64,000 nt of DNA from Dyadobacter sp. SG02 (GTDB taxonomy: Bacteria > Bacteroidota > Bacteroidia > Cytophagales > Spirosomataceae). Below the pieces are notes generated by a model. It saw only the letters and a list, made by a program, of their open reading frames with translations, did not search any database and was not told the DNA's origin. The position numbers and the translations under genes are program-made. The stretch lies in assembly GCF_900109045.1 (NCBI RefSeq), contig NZ_FNYL01000003.1, forward strand, positions 62,001 to 126,000, in the 5' to 3' direction. This document shows, one piece after another, positions 1 through 10,218 of the stretch; within the stretch, counting starts at the first letter, position 1, and the number at the start of each line of letters is the position of its first letter.

Positions 1-1
1 G

Positions 2-580
2 GGTAACCACGACAGCCAGGATGGCCTGGGCGCGTGGATGTACAAGGAGATGTTCAGCTTGCCGGAAAACGGCCCGGCCGGTCAGCCTTCCGAAATGACT
101 TATGCTTTCAATTATCAGGACGCACTGTTCCTGATGATCGACGCCACACTTTCGGTGCCGGAGCAAAGCGCCTGGGTCGAGCATCAGCTCAAAAACTCGA
201 AAGCCAGGTGGAAGTTTGCGATGTTCCATTTTCCGCCTTACAATTTTGAAGAGCCTTATGACGAAATCAAACGCGAATGGTGTACGCTTTTCGATAAGTA
301 TCACGTGGACATGGTCATGAGCGGGCATATGCATTATTACTTGCGCACGAAGCCGATGTTTGGCGACAAAGAAGTGGCGAGCCCGGCGAAGGGTACGATT
401 TACCTGATGTCCATCAGCATTCCCGGCAAGCAGGAACGCTGGCCGAACGAAGATTACGCTTTGGTAAGGTATAAGGACGGCCCGCTTTACCAGCATATAT
501 CCATCAAAGGAAATACGCTGCATTACAAATGCCTGAACCCCGAAGGCGAGGTGAAGGACGAGCTGACGATTACGAAGTAG
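2..580 (+). CDS. Metallophosphoesterase, C-terminal part (5' end outside window)
   Basis: The frame is open from the first bases of the window; the internal ATG at position 38 is not the true start. The first visible residues are GNHD, a metal-binding motif of calcineurin-like phosphoesterases, and the downstream SGHMHYY supplies the GHxH metal-binding motif. The family hydrolyses phosphomonoesters or diesters at a dinuclear metal centre, and purple-acid-phosphatase-like versions are usually exported. About 192 residues remain; the upstream metal-ligand motifs and any signal peptide lie outside. A strong hairpin terminator follows directly. The substrate cannot be read from this fragment. Confidence 0.85.
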   Translation, partial: GNHDSQDGLGAWMYKEMFSLPENGPAGQPSEMTYAFNYQDALFLMIDATLSVPEQSAWVEHQLKNSKARWKFAMFHFPPYNFEEPYDEIKREWCTLFDKYHVDMVMSGHMHYYLRTKPMFGDKEVASPAKGTIYLMSISIPGKQERWPNEDYALVRYKDGPLYQHISIKGNTLHYKCLNPEGEVKDELTITK

Positions 581-588
581 TTAAAAAT

Positions 589-620
589 AAAGCCATTCCG
601 GTCGCCCGGAGTGGCTTTTA
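589..620 (+). terminator. Rho-independent terminator after the phosphoesterase
   Basis: A 13-bp stem (arms 589-601 and 606-618, one T-G wobble) encloses a 4-nt loop and ends in a short T run. It begins 9 bases after the phosphoesterase stop codon. Confidence 0.8.
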
Positions 621-729
621 TATCGCTTTCATTTTGTTGCCTTTGGCGTCGTGGGTTACTTCTGCCAGGCCCAGCTTTTCACAGAGATAGGACAATTCAT
701 GTGTTTCCCGATGATGCACATATTAAGTC

Positions 730-2016
730 TCACTCAAACCGCCTGTTCGCCCCGTTCAACTCCCCGTGCGAGCTGATAGCGACGGCGGTGAGGATGGCGA
801 AAATGGCTATGATGAACAGGAAGTTGACGGCCCATCGACTGAGATTCAGGCCACGATCCGAGAAGGACGCCTCGGTTTTTTTCATGAGAACGACCAATAG
901 AGCGACATTCAGGATGTATAGGTATTGCTCGACGCGGTAAAGACTTATGAATGCACAGGTGATGAGAATGCTGTAAACCGTGTACAAGCCCAGGTTGAGA
1001 AAGAAGAATTGTTGAATGTCCTCGTATTTGAATGTTAAAAGGGGCGCATTCGGCCGGATGTAGTATTTGAACATCGCGTAAGCGGCGAACGCGATAACGA
1101 GAAAAAGTGCTACCCATTGCACATAGGTAGTGATCCCGGCGGCATCAGCGAGCGGATCGAAGCCCTGGATCGTTTCGACCAGCCTTTTCGTTTCAAACGA
1201 CTGGTCCCAGACGATGAACGGGATGATTAATGTTAGAATAATGATCGGTGCCAGTAGGTGCGAACGCGACGCCTGCGTGTCGGTGACCTCCCATTCGGAA
1301 GTGAAAGTGCCGTAAGCCATACCCACGCCACCGAAAAAGCCGATCGAGTATTCCATGACATTCCAGAAATTGAAATGAAGGCCGGACACGCTGCCCATTA
1401 CCTGCAGAAAGTTGCCGAATGCGAACCCGAAACCACCGCCAAGTCCGGCGAAAACGGCCAGTCTCATGGCCGAATGTTGCTTGTGGCGGATCATGTACCA
1501 GAATAGCGCGACGGTCATACCCAGACAGGCGGCCCAGGCTTCCGAGCGGGGAGGTGTCATGAGCCAGCCGAGCTGCTCGATCAGGAGATAGTAAAACAGG
1601 ATGGCGCCTGCCGTCATTTCGGTGATCAGTTGTGCCCATTGTACCGGTTTTTCGCGGGAGGAGGCCAGGGTAAGCCCGAATAACCCGCCGCCGATCAGCC
1701 CGAACAACCCGCCGATTACGCAGAGCATCAGAAACCCGTAATAGACATTCCCGAATTCGAGCCCGCGTGCGAAACCGACCACTTTGCCATAGCTGATAAT
1801 GCCGCCTACGCCCCAGCCGGCCGCCGAGGCCAATGCCAGTTGAAATGCTTTTGCATACCAGTCTTTGCGCTTGGCGATGAGGACGATGCTCAATCCGCCG
1901 ACACCACCAGCCCAGGCGGCGCCTTGCTCGTGCCCGAACTGGCCGCGGATGGCCCAGGCAGTGCCCAGCGAAATGCCTGCAATCAGCAGGGCGTAAAGTA
2001 GTTGTCTGTTATTCAT
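730..2016 (-). CDS. Uncharacterised polytopic membrane protein
   Basis: A 428-residue, very hydrophobic protein with roughly ten to twelve predicted transmembrane stretches spread over its whole length. Many helices are glycine-rich (for example GGLFGLIGGGLFGL). A conserved-looking charged patch, RGQFGHEQGAAW, lies just after the first hydrophobic segment and could be a transport or catalytic site. It ends in a short hydrophilic tail. I do not recognise the family with certainty; it could be a transporter or a membrane enzyme. It is divergent from a sugar-type aminotransferase, with about 145 bp between them for promoters. The ATG start at 2016 precedes a plausible first membrane helix. Confidence 0.75.
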   Translation of the reverse strand: MNNRQLLYALLIAGISLGTAWAIRGQFGHEQGAAWAGGVGGLSIVLIAKRKDWYAKAFQLALASAAGWGVGGIISYGKVVGFARGLEFGNVYYGFLMLCVIGGLFGLIGGGLFGLTLASSREKPVQWAQLITEMTAGAILFYYLLIEQLGWLMTPPRSEAWAACLGMTVALFWYMIRHKQHSAMRLAVFAGLGGGFGFAFGNFLQVMGSVSGLHFNFWNVMEYSIGFFGGVGMAYGTFTSEWEVTDTQASRSHLLAPIIILTLIIPFIVWDQSFETKRLVETIQGFDPLADAAGITTYVQWVALFLVIAFAAYAMFKYYIRPNAPLLTFKYEDIQQFFFLNLGLYTVYSILITCAFISLYRVEQYLYILNVALLVVLMKKTEASFSDRGLNLSRWAVNFLFIIAIFAILTAVAISSHGELNGANRRFE

Positions 2017-2162
2017 GAAAGGGATTTGAATAAGGGTTTGTCGGATAAATACTGGATTGTCGTTGAAAAAGACTATAATCCGCCGCTGGCTAACAGCAAA
2101 TAGCCTGATTCACTTTTGAGATCGTATTTCCAGTAAAATTACCACTACATTTCCCGACACCC

Positions 2163-3401
2163 ATGAGCATCAAAAAGGAGCAACTCGCGATCCACGGCGG
2201 ACCGAAAACCATTGACAAGACATTCCCCTGGCCGATTTACGATGAAAATGAGGTGAACGCCGTGGCGGCGATCGTCGAGAGCGGTAAATGGGGTAACCCC
2301 GATTGCGGAGACGAAGTGGAACGTTTCGAGCGGGCATTTGCCGATTACTGCGGGAGCAAGTATGCCATTACCTGCGTGAATGGCTCGGTGTCGCTCCGGC
2401 TGGCGCTGATGGCGTGCGGCGTGAAGCCTGGCGACGAGGTGATTGTGCCGCCTTATACTTTCATTACCACGGCTTCTTCGGTGATCGAATGCAACTGCGT
2501 GCCGGTTTTTGTGGATATAGATCCTGAAACGTACAACATCAGTCCGGAGGCCATTGAAGCGGCCATCACACCGCGTACCAAAGTGATTATTCCCGTGCAT
2601 TTCGGCGGGTTGGCCTGCGATATGGATGCTATCATGGACATCGCGAAGCGGCACAAACTCAAAGTAATCGAAGACGCAGCCCACGGGCATGGGGCCGAGT
2701 ATAAGGGAAAAAAATTGGGCTCAATTGGGCATGTGGGCAGTTTCAGTTTCCAATCTTCCAAAAACCTTACCTCCGGCGAAGGCGGCATTGTCATTACCGA
2801 TGATGACGATTTGTATGCCACGATGCATTCGCTGAGGAATGTAGGCCGCATTGAGGGTGGGCAATGGTATGAGCATTATAATCCCGGGTGCAACTACCGC
2901 ATTACCCAAATGCAGGCCGTGCTGCTCTCAGAACAACTTAAACGCCTGGAAGAACAAACCCGGCGAAGAAATAGTAATGGATTGTATTTAAATGATTTAT
3001 TGGAAAAAATAGATGGAATATCCCCCCTGAAACGCAACGAGCACATTACATTGCACGGGTATCATATCTATATTTTCAAATACGATGCGGCAAAATTCGG
3101 CGGACTGCCCAAAACAGAATTTGCGGCCATGCTCGCCGCCGAAGGTGTGCCGAGCTTCAAGGGGTACCCGCATCCGCTGTACAAGCAACCCCTTTTTCAG
3201 AACAAAACCTTCATGTGCTATGCCATTCCCGACAGCGCGGATTACAGCCAAACATTTTGTCCCGTAGCCGAACAAGCCTGTGATACCGACGCCGTCTGGA
3301 TTCTCCAACATGCTATGCTGGGAGAAAAAGAGGATATGGAGGCCTTTGCAAAGGCGATTTTAAAAATTCAGGAGGCCGTTACAGCGCTCGCCGCATCATA
3401 A
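2163..3401 (+). CDS. DegT/DnrJ/EryC1/StrS family PLP aminotransferase
   Basis: A 412-residue fold-type I PLP enzyme. Family members transfer an amino group from glutamate or glutamine to a keto-sugar, keto-inositol or related cyclic ketone in the cytosol. Visible markers are an N-terminal HGGPKTI segment, the PLP-phosphate region around NGSVSLRLAL, the PLP-pyridine aspartate in VIEDAAHGHGA, and the Schiff-base lysine Lys200 in FQSSKNLTSGEGG. The N-terminal part resembles the AHBA-synthase/scyllo-inosose aminotransferase branch, so the substrate may be a cyclitol or keto sugar (inference). Its 3' end overlaps the convergent acetyltransferase gene by 23 bp. Confidence 0.9.
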   Translation: MSIKKEQLAIHGGPKTIDKTFPWPIYDENEVNAVAAIVESGKWGNPDCGDEVERFERAFADYCGSKYAITCVNGSVSLRLALMACGVKPGDEVIVPPYTFITTASSVIECNCVPVFVDIDPETYNISPEAIEAAITPRTKVIIPVHFGGLACDMDAIMDIAKRHKLKVIEDAAHGHGAEYKGKKLGSIGHVGSFSFQSSKNLTSGEGGIVITDDDDLYATMHSLRNVGRIEGGQWYEHYNPGCNYRITQMQAVLLSEQLKRLEEQTRRRNSNGLYLNDLLEKIDGISPLKRNEHITLHGYHIYIFKYDAAKFGGLPKTEFAAMLAAEGVPSFKGYPHPLYKQPLFQNKTFMCYAIPDSADYSQTFCPVAEQACDTDAVWILQHAMLGEKEDMEAFAKAILKIQEAVTALAAS

Positions 3402-3894
3402 TGTCGGTCTGAATTTCGTCACCGAGTTTGAAAAGGTGCTTGTCAAATTCTGCAAAGCCATTTCGTTTGTAAAAGCCGATCGCCTTTTCATTCTCTTCCC
3501 ACACGCCCAGCCACACATACGCGTACCGGCGCGCACAGGCGATTTCGATGGCCTTTTCATAAAATAGCTGCCCGATTTTCAGCCCCTGCCATGCCCGCAG
3601 GACATATATCCGTTCGATTTCCAATGCGGTATCGTCTTTCAGTTCACTTTGGGCGGGGCCGTGGTTTACTTTGAGATAACCGATCAGTTTGTCGCCATCG
3701 TAAGCCAGGTGAAATTCTGAATCCTCATTGCTCAGCTCGGAGGCAACCCGCTCTAAACTAAAACCGGTTTCCAGGTAATGCGTCATGTTTGCTTCCGTGT
3801 TGACGGAAGCAAACGATTCATAAAAAGTGTCAATCCCGATTTGCCGGACGGCTTCCAGATCGTTGATGGTGGCCTGAATAAGTTGAATGGACAT
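3379..3894 (-). CDS. GNAT family N-acetyltransferase, PaiA-like
   Basis: A 171-residue single-domain GNAT enzyme that should transfer acetyl from acetyl-CoA to an amine. The acetyl-CoA loop is modified around RAWQGLKIGQLF, preceded by the typical strand LEIERIYVL; the C-terminal WLGVWEENEKAIGFYKRNGF is very close to the PaiA spermidine/spermine acetyltransferases as I recall them, and the length matches. Only one base separates its start codon from the stop of the upstream alpha-2-macroglobulin gene, so the two are probably translated from one transcript. The polyamine substrate is inferred from family resemblance only. Confidence 0.85.
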   Translation of the reverse strand: MSIQLIQATINDLEAVRQIGIDTFYESFASVNTEANMTHYLETGFSLERVASELSNEDSEFHLAYDGDKLIGYLKVNHGPAQSELKDDTALEIERIYVLRAWQGLKIGQLFYEKAIEIACARRYAYVWLGVWEENEKAIGFYKRNGFAEFDKHLFKLGDEIQTDIMMRRAL

Positions 3895-3895
3895 G

Positions 3896-6800
3896 TTACT
3901 TCCGCGGTAATGCTCTTAATCTCACACCCTCGCTATGAGCGGTGAACTCCGGCGCGTACATGCATTGGATCGTGGTGATACCGTTGCTGAAATCGCCCTC
4001 GTGTGTTATAAAAAGCGGGTATTCGAACACATAAGTTCCTTTGCGCAATGCATTGAAGAAAAAATTGGTGCTCGCATCGCGCGTACTTTCATAATACCCG
4101 AGGCCGCCCTGCCAGCGATAGCCGCTCATGACATTCACCGGTTCGAGTCCTGACGCCCGCATGTCTTTCATATGCACATATTCCATGTCACGGTCGACGC
4201 GCAGCTCGATGCGGACCTTGATTTTATCACCCACCTTCACGGCTTCGCCTTCGCGTACGGGCGTGAGTACGGGGCCATTATCGCTGTTGCTTTCTACAAA
4301 AAGCTGTTTGGAGAGCTTTAACGGCGTTTCGGCGAAAGTGATTTTGTCGAGGTCTTCGAAGTATTGCCAGTAGACGGCGCCCCAGGTGGGGAGTTGGGAA
4401 GATGCGGAACCACCATTCACGGTAACGTCGATATTACCCATTTGTGCGGTAATGTCCGTGGCGATCGTCTTTTTGAAATAGCCTGTACCGCTTTCCGTTT
4501 TCTCGTCTTTTGAACTAACCTCCTTGTCGCCCAAGCGGACGCTGGCGCTCGGGGACTCGGCCAGCCAGTCGCTTCCATTCATCAAAAGCGCGTAACAAGC
4601 CTCCGCTGTGGCCTTTGTGCTCTCCCAGTTATTGGTTTGCTTGTTTTTCAGCAACCAGGTTTTCAAGTCCGCGACAGTCGCCGGGTCATTAGCGATTTCC
4701 TGGAAAGCCTCAATGAGTAATGCCTGGCGCTCAATGGGCGCTTCATGCCACCACCAGCCACGCTGGTTGGTTTTCCAGTACATGCCAAGTTCTTCGTTTC
4801 GAATAGCTGTTTGACGTAATGATTCCAGGATCTGATTCGCCGTTTTTGCATCTTGCGTGCGATGGCATATCAATGCCGTCATGCCTTGCAGCAGTTTGGT
4901 TTGGGAAACCCAGGTTAGTCTTGCCCGCTCGCGGTAATATTGGTACGCCTTCTGTGTCGCGGCAGGGATTGGTTTTTTGAAAAAGCTACGCGCATAAAGG
5001 TATTGTATTTCAAACGGGCCCGGGACATATTTTTTAAGGTCCGATTTGGATTTAACCAGCTGATCGTAATCCTCTTGAATGCGCTTGTCGATATAAGGCA
5101 GCGCTTTTTCCAGGATCGCATTGATATTTCCTGCCTGAGACGAATGCAATGCATTGATTTTCTGTAAATGCGCAATGCCTGTCACAATGTATTGCGTCAT
5201 GTAGCGGTCGTCCGGGCCGCCTTTGAACCACACGAATCCACCGTTGGGACTTTGCATTTCCCGCAGTTTGAGCATGCTTCCGTTCAATTCGTTTTCCATT
5301 CTGACGAGGTCAAAAAGCAATGCAATGTTCCGCTTTTGTTCTTCTTCCGTTTTGGCAGCCAATACCCATGGCGTTTCCTGGGTAAGCAGCGATTTCAACT
5401 CCTGATTTTTAGCCAGATTGCTTTGCAGCGCATCCGTGCCTTTCCACGATTTGAAAACCTCGGCGATCCTCGGTGATGCATTCGCGATATGCGAGGCCAG
5501 CGAGTTGGCATAATAGCGGTTCCAGGTCTGCTCCGCACATTCATACGGATACTCCATTAAATATGGCAGGGACTGCACCGCATACCAGACAGGGTTGCTG
5601 CTGTATTCAACCGTGACAGACTGGTTAGTAAGTGTTTTGGATTTGGAGGAGTCCAGTAGTTTTTCAAATGTAAAATGCTTCGAACCATTTCCTTTCATCG
5701 ATATGGGCATACTCTCGGTCACCAGCATTCGATTGGGCAGGACCGGTACCAGGTTTTCTTCGCCATCCGACAAGTTGCCTGCCTTCGCAACCGCCCGCCA
5801 TGTCACCATTTTGGTGAAGCCTTTGGGTATTTCCAACGTGAAAAGCGTGGTGTTGCTTTGGCCCGCAGCGATCGAAAACCGGCTCGATGGCTTTTCGTTT
5901 TTGAAATGTTTATCCAACGCATCATTCGTTTCCGTATCAAACAACAAAAGCGAAACTTCTCCATTAACCGCTTCGCTGCTGAGATTTGCCACTTTTACCG
6001 GAAAGCTGATCTTGTCGCCTTCTCTCAAAAAGCGTGGGGCATTGGGCTGTACCATCAGGTCTTTCTGCGTAACGATCTCTTTGCTGCTGTAACCCAATGC
6101 CAGCTCCTGCGTATGCGCGAGCGCCTGGAATTTCCACCGGGTAAGCGCTTCCGGCATGGTGAAAGAGAAAGTAATGTTGCCTTCGCTATCTGTTTTCAAA
6201 TCGGGGAGGAAGAAGGCGGTTTCGTTGAAGTTGGTGCGGATGGCAGGTGCCGGCTGCTTTTCCTGCGAAGCTTTTGGGTCGCGTAGGACGCCGTAGCCTA
6301 CTTTCTCGACTTCATTCGCATTGGTTTCTCCCGTCATCACAGAGGAATCAGCCATTTCTTCTGCTGCTATTGGGGCAGATTTCGGGACAGCAAGAGAAGC
6401 CTTGGCGACACTCCGCATATATCTCGCATTGCCACCTCCGACTGGGGAGCTTGGTGGATAACTGCCGAATGTGTGCAAGCCCGAGATCAGTTCATCGTAG
6501 CGTTTTTCAAACGATTTGTATTCTCCTGATTCATCATATTGGATATCCGCATTCGTATCGTTAAAATTTCCGCTGTCCGACCAGCCTCCCAGGCCGAAGC
6601 GTACGGGCCAGATGTATGGTTTCCGCCATTGGTGCGGGTAGAACTGGTCGAGAGAGGCATCGTACATGCTTCCGAGCATTTCGGCGGCTAAGGATTCCTT
6701 TTTGTAACCGCTGATTTTGACTTTCCACGTTTCCTTACTGCCGGGCAGCGTTTTGTCCCTGAATGTCGCGTACTCGATTTGCAGATCCTTATTCGTCCAC

Positions 6801-9800
6801 GGTACCGCAATGCTTTCGGTATACGTGTGAATGCGGTTGTGTTTTACAAATACATAATCCACCTGATAACCGCCCCGGTCTTCTTCCTTAGGCGTGTAGT
6901 CGAATCTTTTGAGTTCTTCATTTAAAGTGAGGTAAGAAAAGCCCGCAGGGCCGGATTTACGGTTGGTGGTGCTGATCACGGATGCTTTGTCGACCGAAGT
7001 TCCCAAAGTATAAGACGCTTTGTCGCCAGGCTCGGCGGGGGCGGCTGGTGTTGCTGCAATATATTGGGGGTAAGGTGGTTTGTTCGTTCCGGGGTCTTTG
7101 AGTTCGGTAAATTTAACCTCGGTCAGTTTTTCGCCGGCCGCATTCGTGCTGCTGATCTCGATTTTATACATGCCTGCGGAAAGGTTAAATTCCGAAACCG
7201 GTATCGGGCTATCCGGTTGCAGCGATACCGTCTTTGACACGGGTATTCCGGCTGTTTCCCAGTTTTCCATTTCCGTTTCGCGATCGTACTCGTCATGCGG
7301 GAAGCTGGCCGTGAATTCGTTTTTGGACATTGCAAAAAGGTCCGGCCGTTCCCAGTAACGCTTCCGGATAAGCCGGTTTTCGGGCATTATGCGGGTGATC
7401 CGGATCGTCGCTTCGGCCGGCGCAAACACGCCTGCGAGGTTTTCGGTGCGGATAGTAAGCGATTTGAATTGGCTTGCCTCCATTTCCGACGGTATTTCCA
7501 CCTTCAATACATATGATTTGTAGCTGACCGATACGGTTGTTTCCGCGCTTCGAGTTTCTCCGTTGCCATCGGTCACGTCCGCGTGTATGGTATAATCGAA
7601 TACGGAGTCGGTCTTTGGATCAACTTTACGGTCCGGAATAGCTTCAAAATCGAGATGAAAATGCCCCGAAGCATCGGTTACCGTCTCACCATACGTGATC
7701 ACCATCGGTTCTTCCGACGCCCACCACCGCTTGCGCAGCCACGCGTACGGGAAGCGCGCCATGCGCACGACACGGTACTTCACCGTCGCCGCGTCGATCG
7801 CATTCCCGGCATATGCCATAGCCTTTCCGCTTGCTTTAATTGTCTCGTTGACCTTGTAAGTAGCTTTCAGCGTATCGAATTCGACCGCAAAACGGGGGCG
7901 TTTGTACTCCTCGACATAAAAATCAACCCGGAAATTGTCCCTCACCTGGATGTAGAAATTGCCCGGCAGCCCATTACCCGCGATCACAAATGACCCCGAG
8001 AAGCTTCCGTATGCATTGACATGGTGCTTCGATTCCGCTACGTGTTCAGCATTTGCATTATAAAGTACCGCCGTGAATTCCTGCTGCTGGTTTTGGAGCA
8101 CGCCGTCGCCTTTCCCGACAATGCCTTTGTAATAGACCGTCTGGCCCGGACGGTACAGGCTTCGGTCTGTAAAGAGGAAAATACGTTCCGTTCCTTCTTC
8201 GCGCGGTGGCTCCGCATCCTCGTTGTAATAGTACCGGTTCTTATTTTCCTGCACGAACAGCCGGTCATTTCCATACGTGATGTCGAGCATGTGCTCTTCT
8301 CCGTAGTTGATTTGCCGGATATGCCCGCGTTGGAAATGGCCGTCCTTGTCGGCAGTGAGCAAAGGACCTTTGTTTTTGACATTGCTCCTGGTATTATAAT
8401 CGTAACGTTTGTGCCACAGTTGTACTTTGGAACCCGGCAACGGCTCACCGGTTTCGCGGTTTAGGACAAAGAAATTGTCGCCTTTTTGGATAAAGCTAAT
8501 GTCCGAAACATAGCATATCGCAGCGCCCGTTATGCCGTTCGCACGCTCGAAATCGGCTGTGGTGCTGGTGAGCAAAACATACTCCCCGGATGGAAGTCCA
8601 TCGACTTTAACCTCTACGGAATGCTCCTGGTAATCTTTGGCGTCGGGAAGCGGCTGTTCCCAGGATTTGATCGGCTTTGCAGCGGCTAATGTCTTCCATT
8701 TCGTATTCCGCTCGTCATTTTCCAGATTTTTTCGGAGGAATTCATTGAGCTTAATGGCACGGAAGTATAGTTTGTCGAAGTTCCGGTATTTCACCAGCAC
8801 CCGGAATGGCTTTGCAATGCTGTTAACTGTTTCGACGGATAATGCCAGATTTTTACGGGTGATGGTTTTGGAAAGGTTGTATGCATTTACTCCGCCTTCG
8901 GTCTCAGGATTGTCCCGGATGACCTGCCGGCAAATTTCCAGCGCTTTTACCCGCTCAAATTGTGATGCCGAATCCTTACCTGGCTTGTACCTATCTGCTT
9001 TTTCGTTCAAATAAGCTGCTTTCAGGTACCAGGCTTGCGCCGCTGCGGGTGTAGATTGGTACTGATCGGCCACGTGGCTGACGGCCAGAAAATAGAGCTC
9101 GCTCTCATCCGGGTGCACCGATTTCTGACTTACATACTGCAACCTTGCCAGGTCGACGTCGATCAATGCGGCGGGGTCTTTGTCGTCGAGATGAAAAGCG
9201 ATCAGTTTCTGATACAGGAGCAGCGCATGGTGTTCCAACGAGGCCGAATCTTTTGTTTCAAACTTCCGGTGCGCGAAGTCCGCCGCGGGGTCAAATGCCG
9301 AGGCTGTATTGATTTCAAATGCATATGCAGGCTTTTTGATATTAGGCTCATCGGAAGAAAAGTAATCCAATGCCCTGAATGCCAGCAGATCGAACAACGT
9401 TGGGCGAAGCTTGCGCATATTGCCTTTGGTAATAATGGCGTCGTATTGATCAAGTTTGGTATTCTTTAAAATTGCTTCGTCCCGAATGGATTCCAGAAAT
9501 AGCGCACCAATTTTTTGATGAAAGTCTTCGGTACCCCAGGTAGCAATATCCATTTTGTCGAAACCGGTCGTGGCCGTGCGGTTGTACAGCTGCCAGCGAA
9601 CGGTTTGGTAATAATTGTAATACTCCGAAGCCACCAGGCTTGTCAGGATCGATCGGGTCGGGCCTTTGCTTTCGGTCATTTCCTTTTCCAATTCCCGGAT
9701 CGAGAAAATGGAGTTGTTTTCCCTGTTTTCAGTCTGCAACTGGGTCATGTAAACAGCCGCTTTGATGACCTGCGCTTCCTGATTTTCTTTTTTCGCGAGC

Positions 9801-9979
9801 TGGTAAATGCTTTTGACCTGTTCCAGCGCGTCCTTATCGAGCCCCTTCCCCGTCAACTCACTGACTTTCTTCCATTCCGCATTGTAGCCCTTCACCGGGC
9901 CTTGTCCGTACGTGTGCATAGTTAATGATAAGATAATGGTGATGATCAGATAGTAACCGAAGGTGTACGCTAATTTCAT
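3896..9979 (-). CDS. Bacterial alpha-2-macroglobulin family protein with thioester motif
   Basis: A 2027-residue exported protein. The ATG at 9979 is chosen because it begins a signal peptide (MKLAYTFGYYLIITIILS, cut near YGQG); the frame stays open 30 codons upstream without a better start. The N-terminal ~450 residues look helical and repeat-like. A macroglobulin MG2/MG3 signature, TDRSLYRPGQTVYYKG, follows near residue 600, and the bait/MG7 region precedes an alpha-2-macroglobulin core (FSFTMPEALTRWKFQALAHT). Cys1481 in YECAEQTW gives the CxEQ internal thioester, so covalent protease trapping is plausible. A segment NEVEKVGYGVLRD near residue 1225 resembles the start of a TonB plug. The family protects the periplasm against proteases. 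Confidence 0.9.
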   Translation of the reverse strand: MKLAYTFGYYLIITIILSLTMHTYGQGPVKGYNAEWKKVSELTGKGLDKDALEQVKSIYQLAKKENQEAQVIKAAVYMTQLQTENRENNSIFSIRELEKEMTESKGPTRSILTSLVASEYYNYYQTVRWQLYNRTATTGFDKMDIATWGTEDFHQKIGALFLESIRDEAILKNTKLDQYDAIITKGNMRKLRPTLFDLLAFRALDYFSSDEPNIKKPAYAFEINTASAFDPAADFAHRKFETKDSASLEHHALLLYQKLIAFHLDDKDPAALIDVDLARLQYVSQKSVHPDESELYFLAVSHVADQYQSTPAAAQAWYLKAAYLNEKADRYKPGKDSASQFERVKALEICRQVIRDNPETEGGVNAYNLSKTITRKNLALSVETVNSIAKPFRVLVKYRNFDKLYFRAIKLNEFLRKNLENDERNTKWKTLAAAKPIKSWEQPLPDAKDYQEHSVEVKVDGLPSGEYVLLTSTTADFERANGITGAAICYVSDISFIQKGDNFFVLNRETGEPLPGSKVQLWHKRYDYNTRSNVKNKGPLLTADKDGHFQRGHIRQINYGEEHMLDITYGNDRLFVQENKNRYYYNEDAEPPREEGTERIFLFTDRSLYRPGQTVYYKGIVGKGDGVLQNQQQEFTAVLYNANAEHVAESKHHVNAYGSFSGSFVIAGNGLPGNFYIQVRDNFRVDFYVEEYKRPRFAVEFDTLKATYKVNETIKASGKAMAYAGNAIDAATVKYRVVRMARFPYAWLRKRWWASEEPMVITYGETVTDASGHFHLDFEAIPDRKVDPKTDSVFDYTIHADVTDGNGETRSAETTVSVSYKSYVLKVEIPSEMEASQFKSLTIRTENLAGVFAPAEATIRITRIMPENRLIRKRYWERPDLFAMSKNEFTASFPHDEYDRETEMENWETAGIPVSKTVSLQPDSPIPVSEFNLSAGMYKIEISSTNAAGEKLTEVKFTELKDPGTNKPPYPQYIAATPAAPAEPGDKASYTLGTSVDKASVISTTNRKSGPAGFSYLTLNEELKRFDYTPKEEDRGGYQVDYVFVKHNRIHTYTESIAVPWTNKDLQIEYATFRDKTLPGSKETWKVKISGYKKESLAAEMLGSMYDASLDQFYPHQWRKPYIWPVRFGLGGWSDSGNFNDTNADIQYDESGEYKSFEKRYDELISGLHTFGSYPPSSPVGGGNARYMRSVAKASLAVPKSAPIAAEEMADSSVMTGETNANEVEKVGYGVLRDPKASQEKQPAPAIRTNFNETAFFLPDLKTDSEGNITFSFTMPEALTRWKFQALAHTQELALGYSSKEIVTQKDLMVQPNAPRFLREGDKISFPVKVANLSSEAVNGEVSLLLFDTETNDALDKHFKNEKPSSRFSIAAGQSNTTLFTLEIPKGFTKMVTWRAVAKAGNLSDGEENLVPVLPNRMLVTESMPISMKGNGSKHFTFEKLLDSSKSKTLTNQSVTVEYSSNPVWYAVQSLPYLMEYPYECAEQTWNRYYANSLASHIANASPRIAEVFKSWKGTDALQSNLAKNQELKSLLTQETPWVLAAKTEEEQKRNIALLFDLVRMENELNGSMLKLREMQSPNGGFVWFKGGPDDRYMTQYIVTGIAHLQKINALHSSQAGNINAILEKALPYIDKRIQEDYDQLVKSKSDLKKYVPGPFEIQYLYARSFFKKPIPAATQKAYQYYRERARLTWVSQTKLLQGMTALICHRTQDAKTANQILESLRQTAIRNEELGMYWKTNQRGWWWHEAPIERQALLIEAFQEIANDPATVADLKTWLLKNKQTNNWESTKATAEACYALLMNGSDWLAESPSASVRLGDKEVSSKDEKTESGTGYFKKTIATDITAQMGNIDVTVNGGSASSQLPTWGAVYWQYFEDLDKITFAETPLKLSKQLFVESNSDNGPVLTPVREGEAVKVGDKIKVRIELRVDRDMEYVHMKDMRASGLEPVNVMSGYRWQGGLGYYESTRDASTNFFFNALRKGTYVFEYPLFITHEGDFSNGITTIQCMYAPEFTAHSEGVRLRALPRK

Positions 9980-10218
9980 CGTGTGAATGATTTGGTTTGT
10001 GATGAATTCGATAAAGATAACAAAACGCCGCAGCGCTAAAAACGGCATTGAGCAGCCGGAAAGCGTCATTCAGCAAACAACCGGGGAAAGGCTTGCTTAG
10101 TGGAAGTATAAAAGATGTACATTGCCTCTTTTTGCAATATGAAGTATCTTTAAATAATGCTTTTGCAAAATATAACTAATTACTACTCTTCTAGAACGAA
10201 TTTTATTTTTAAGTAATC

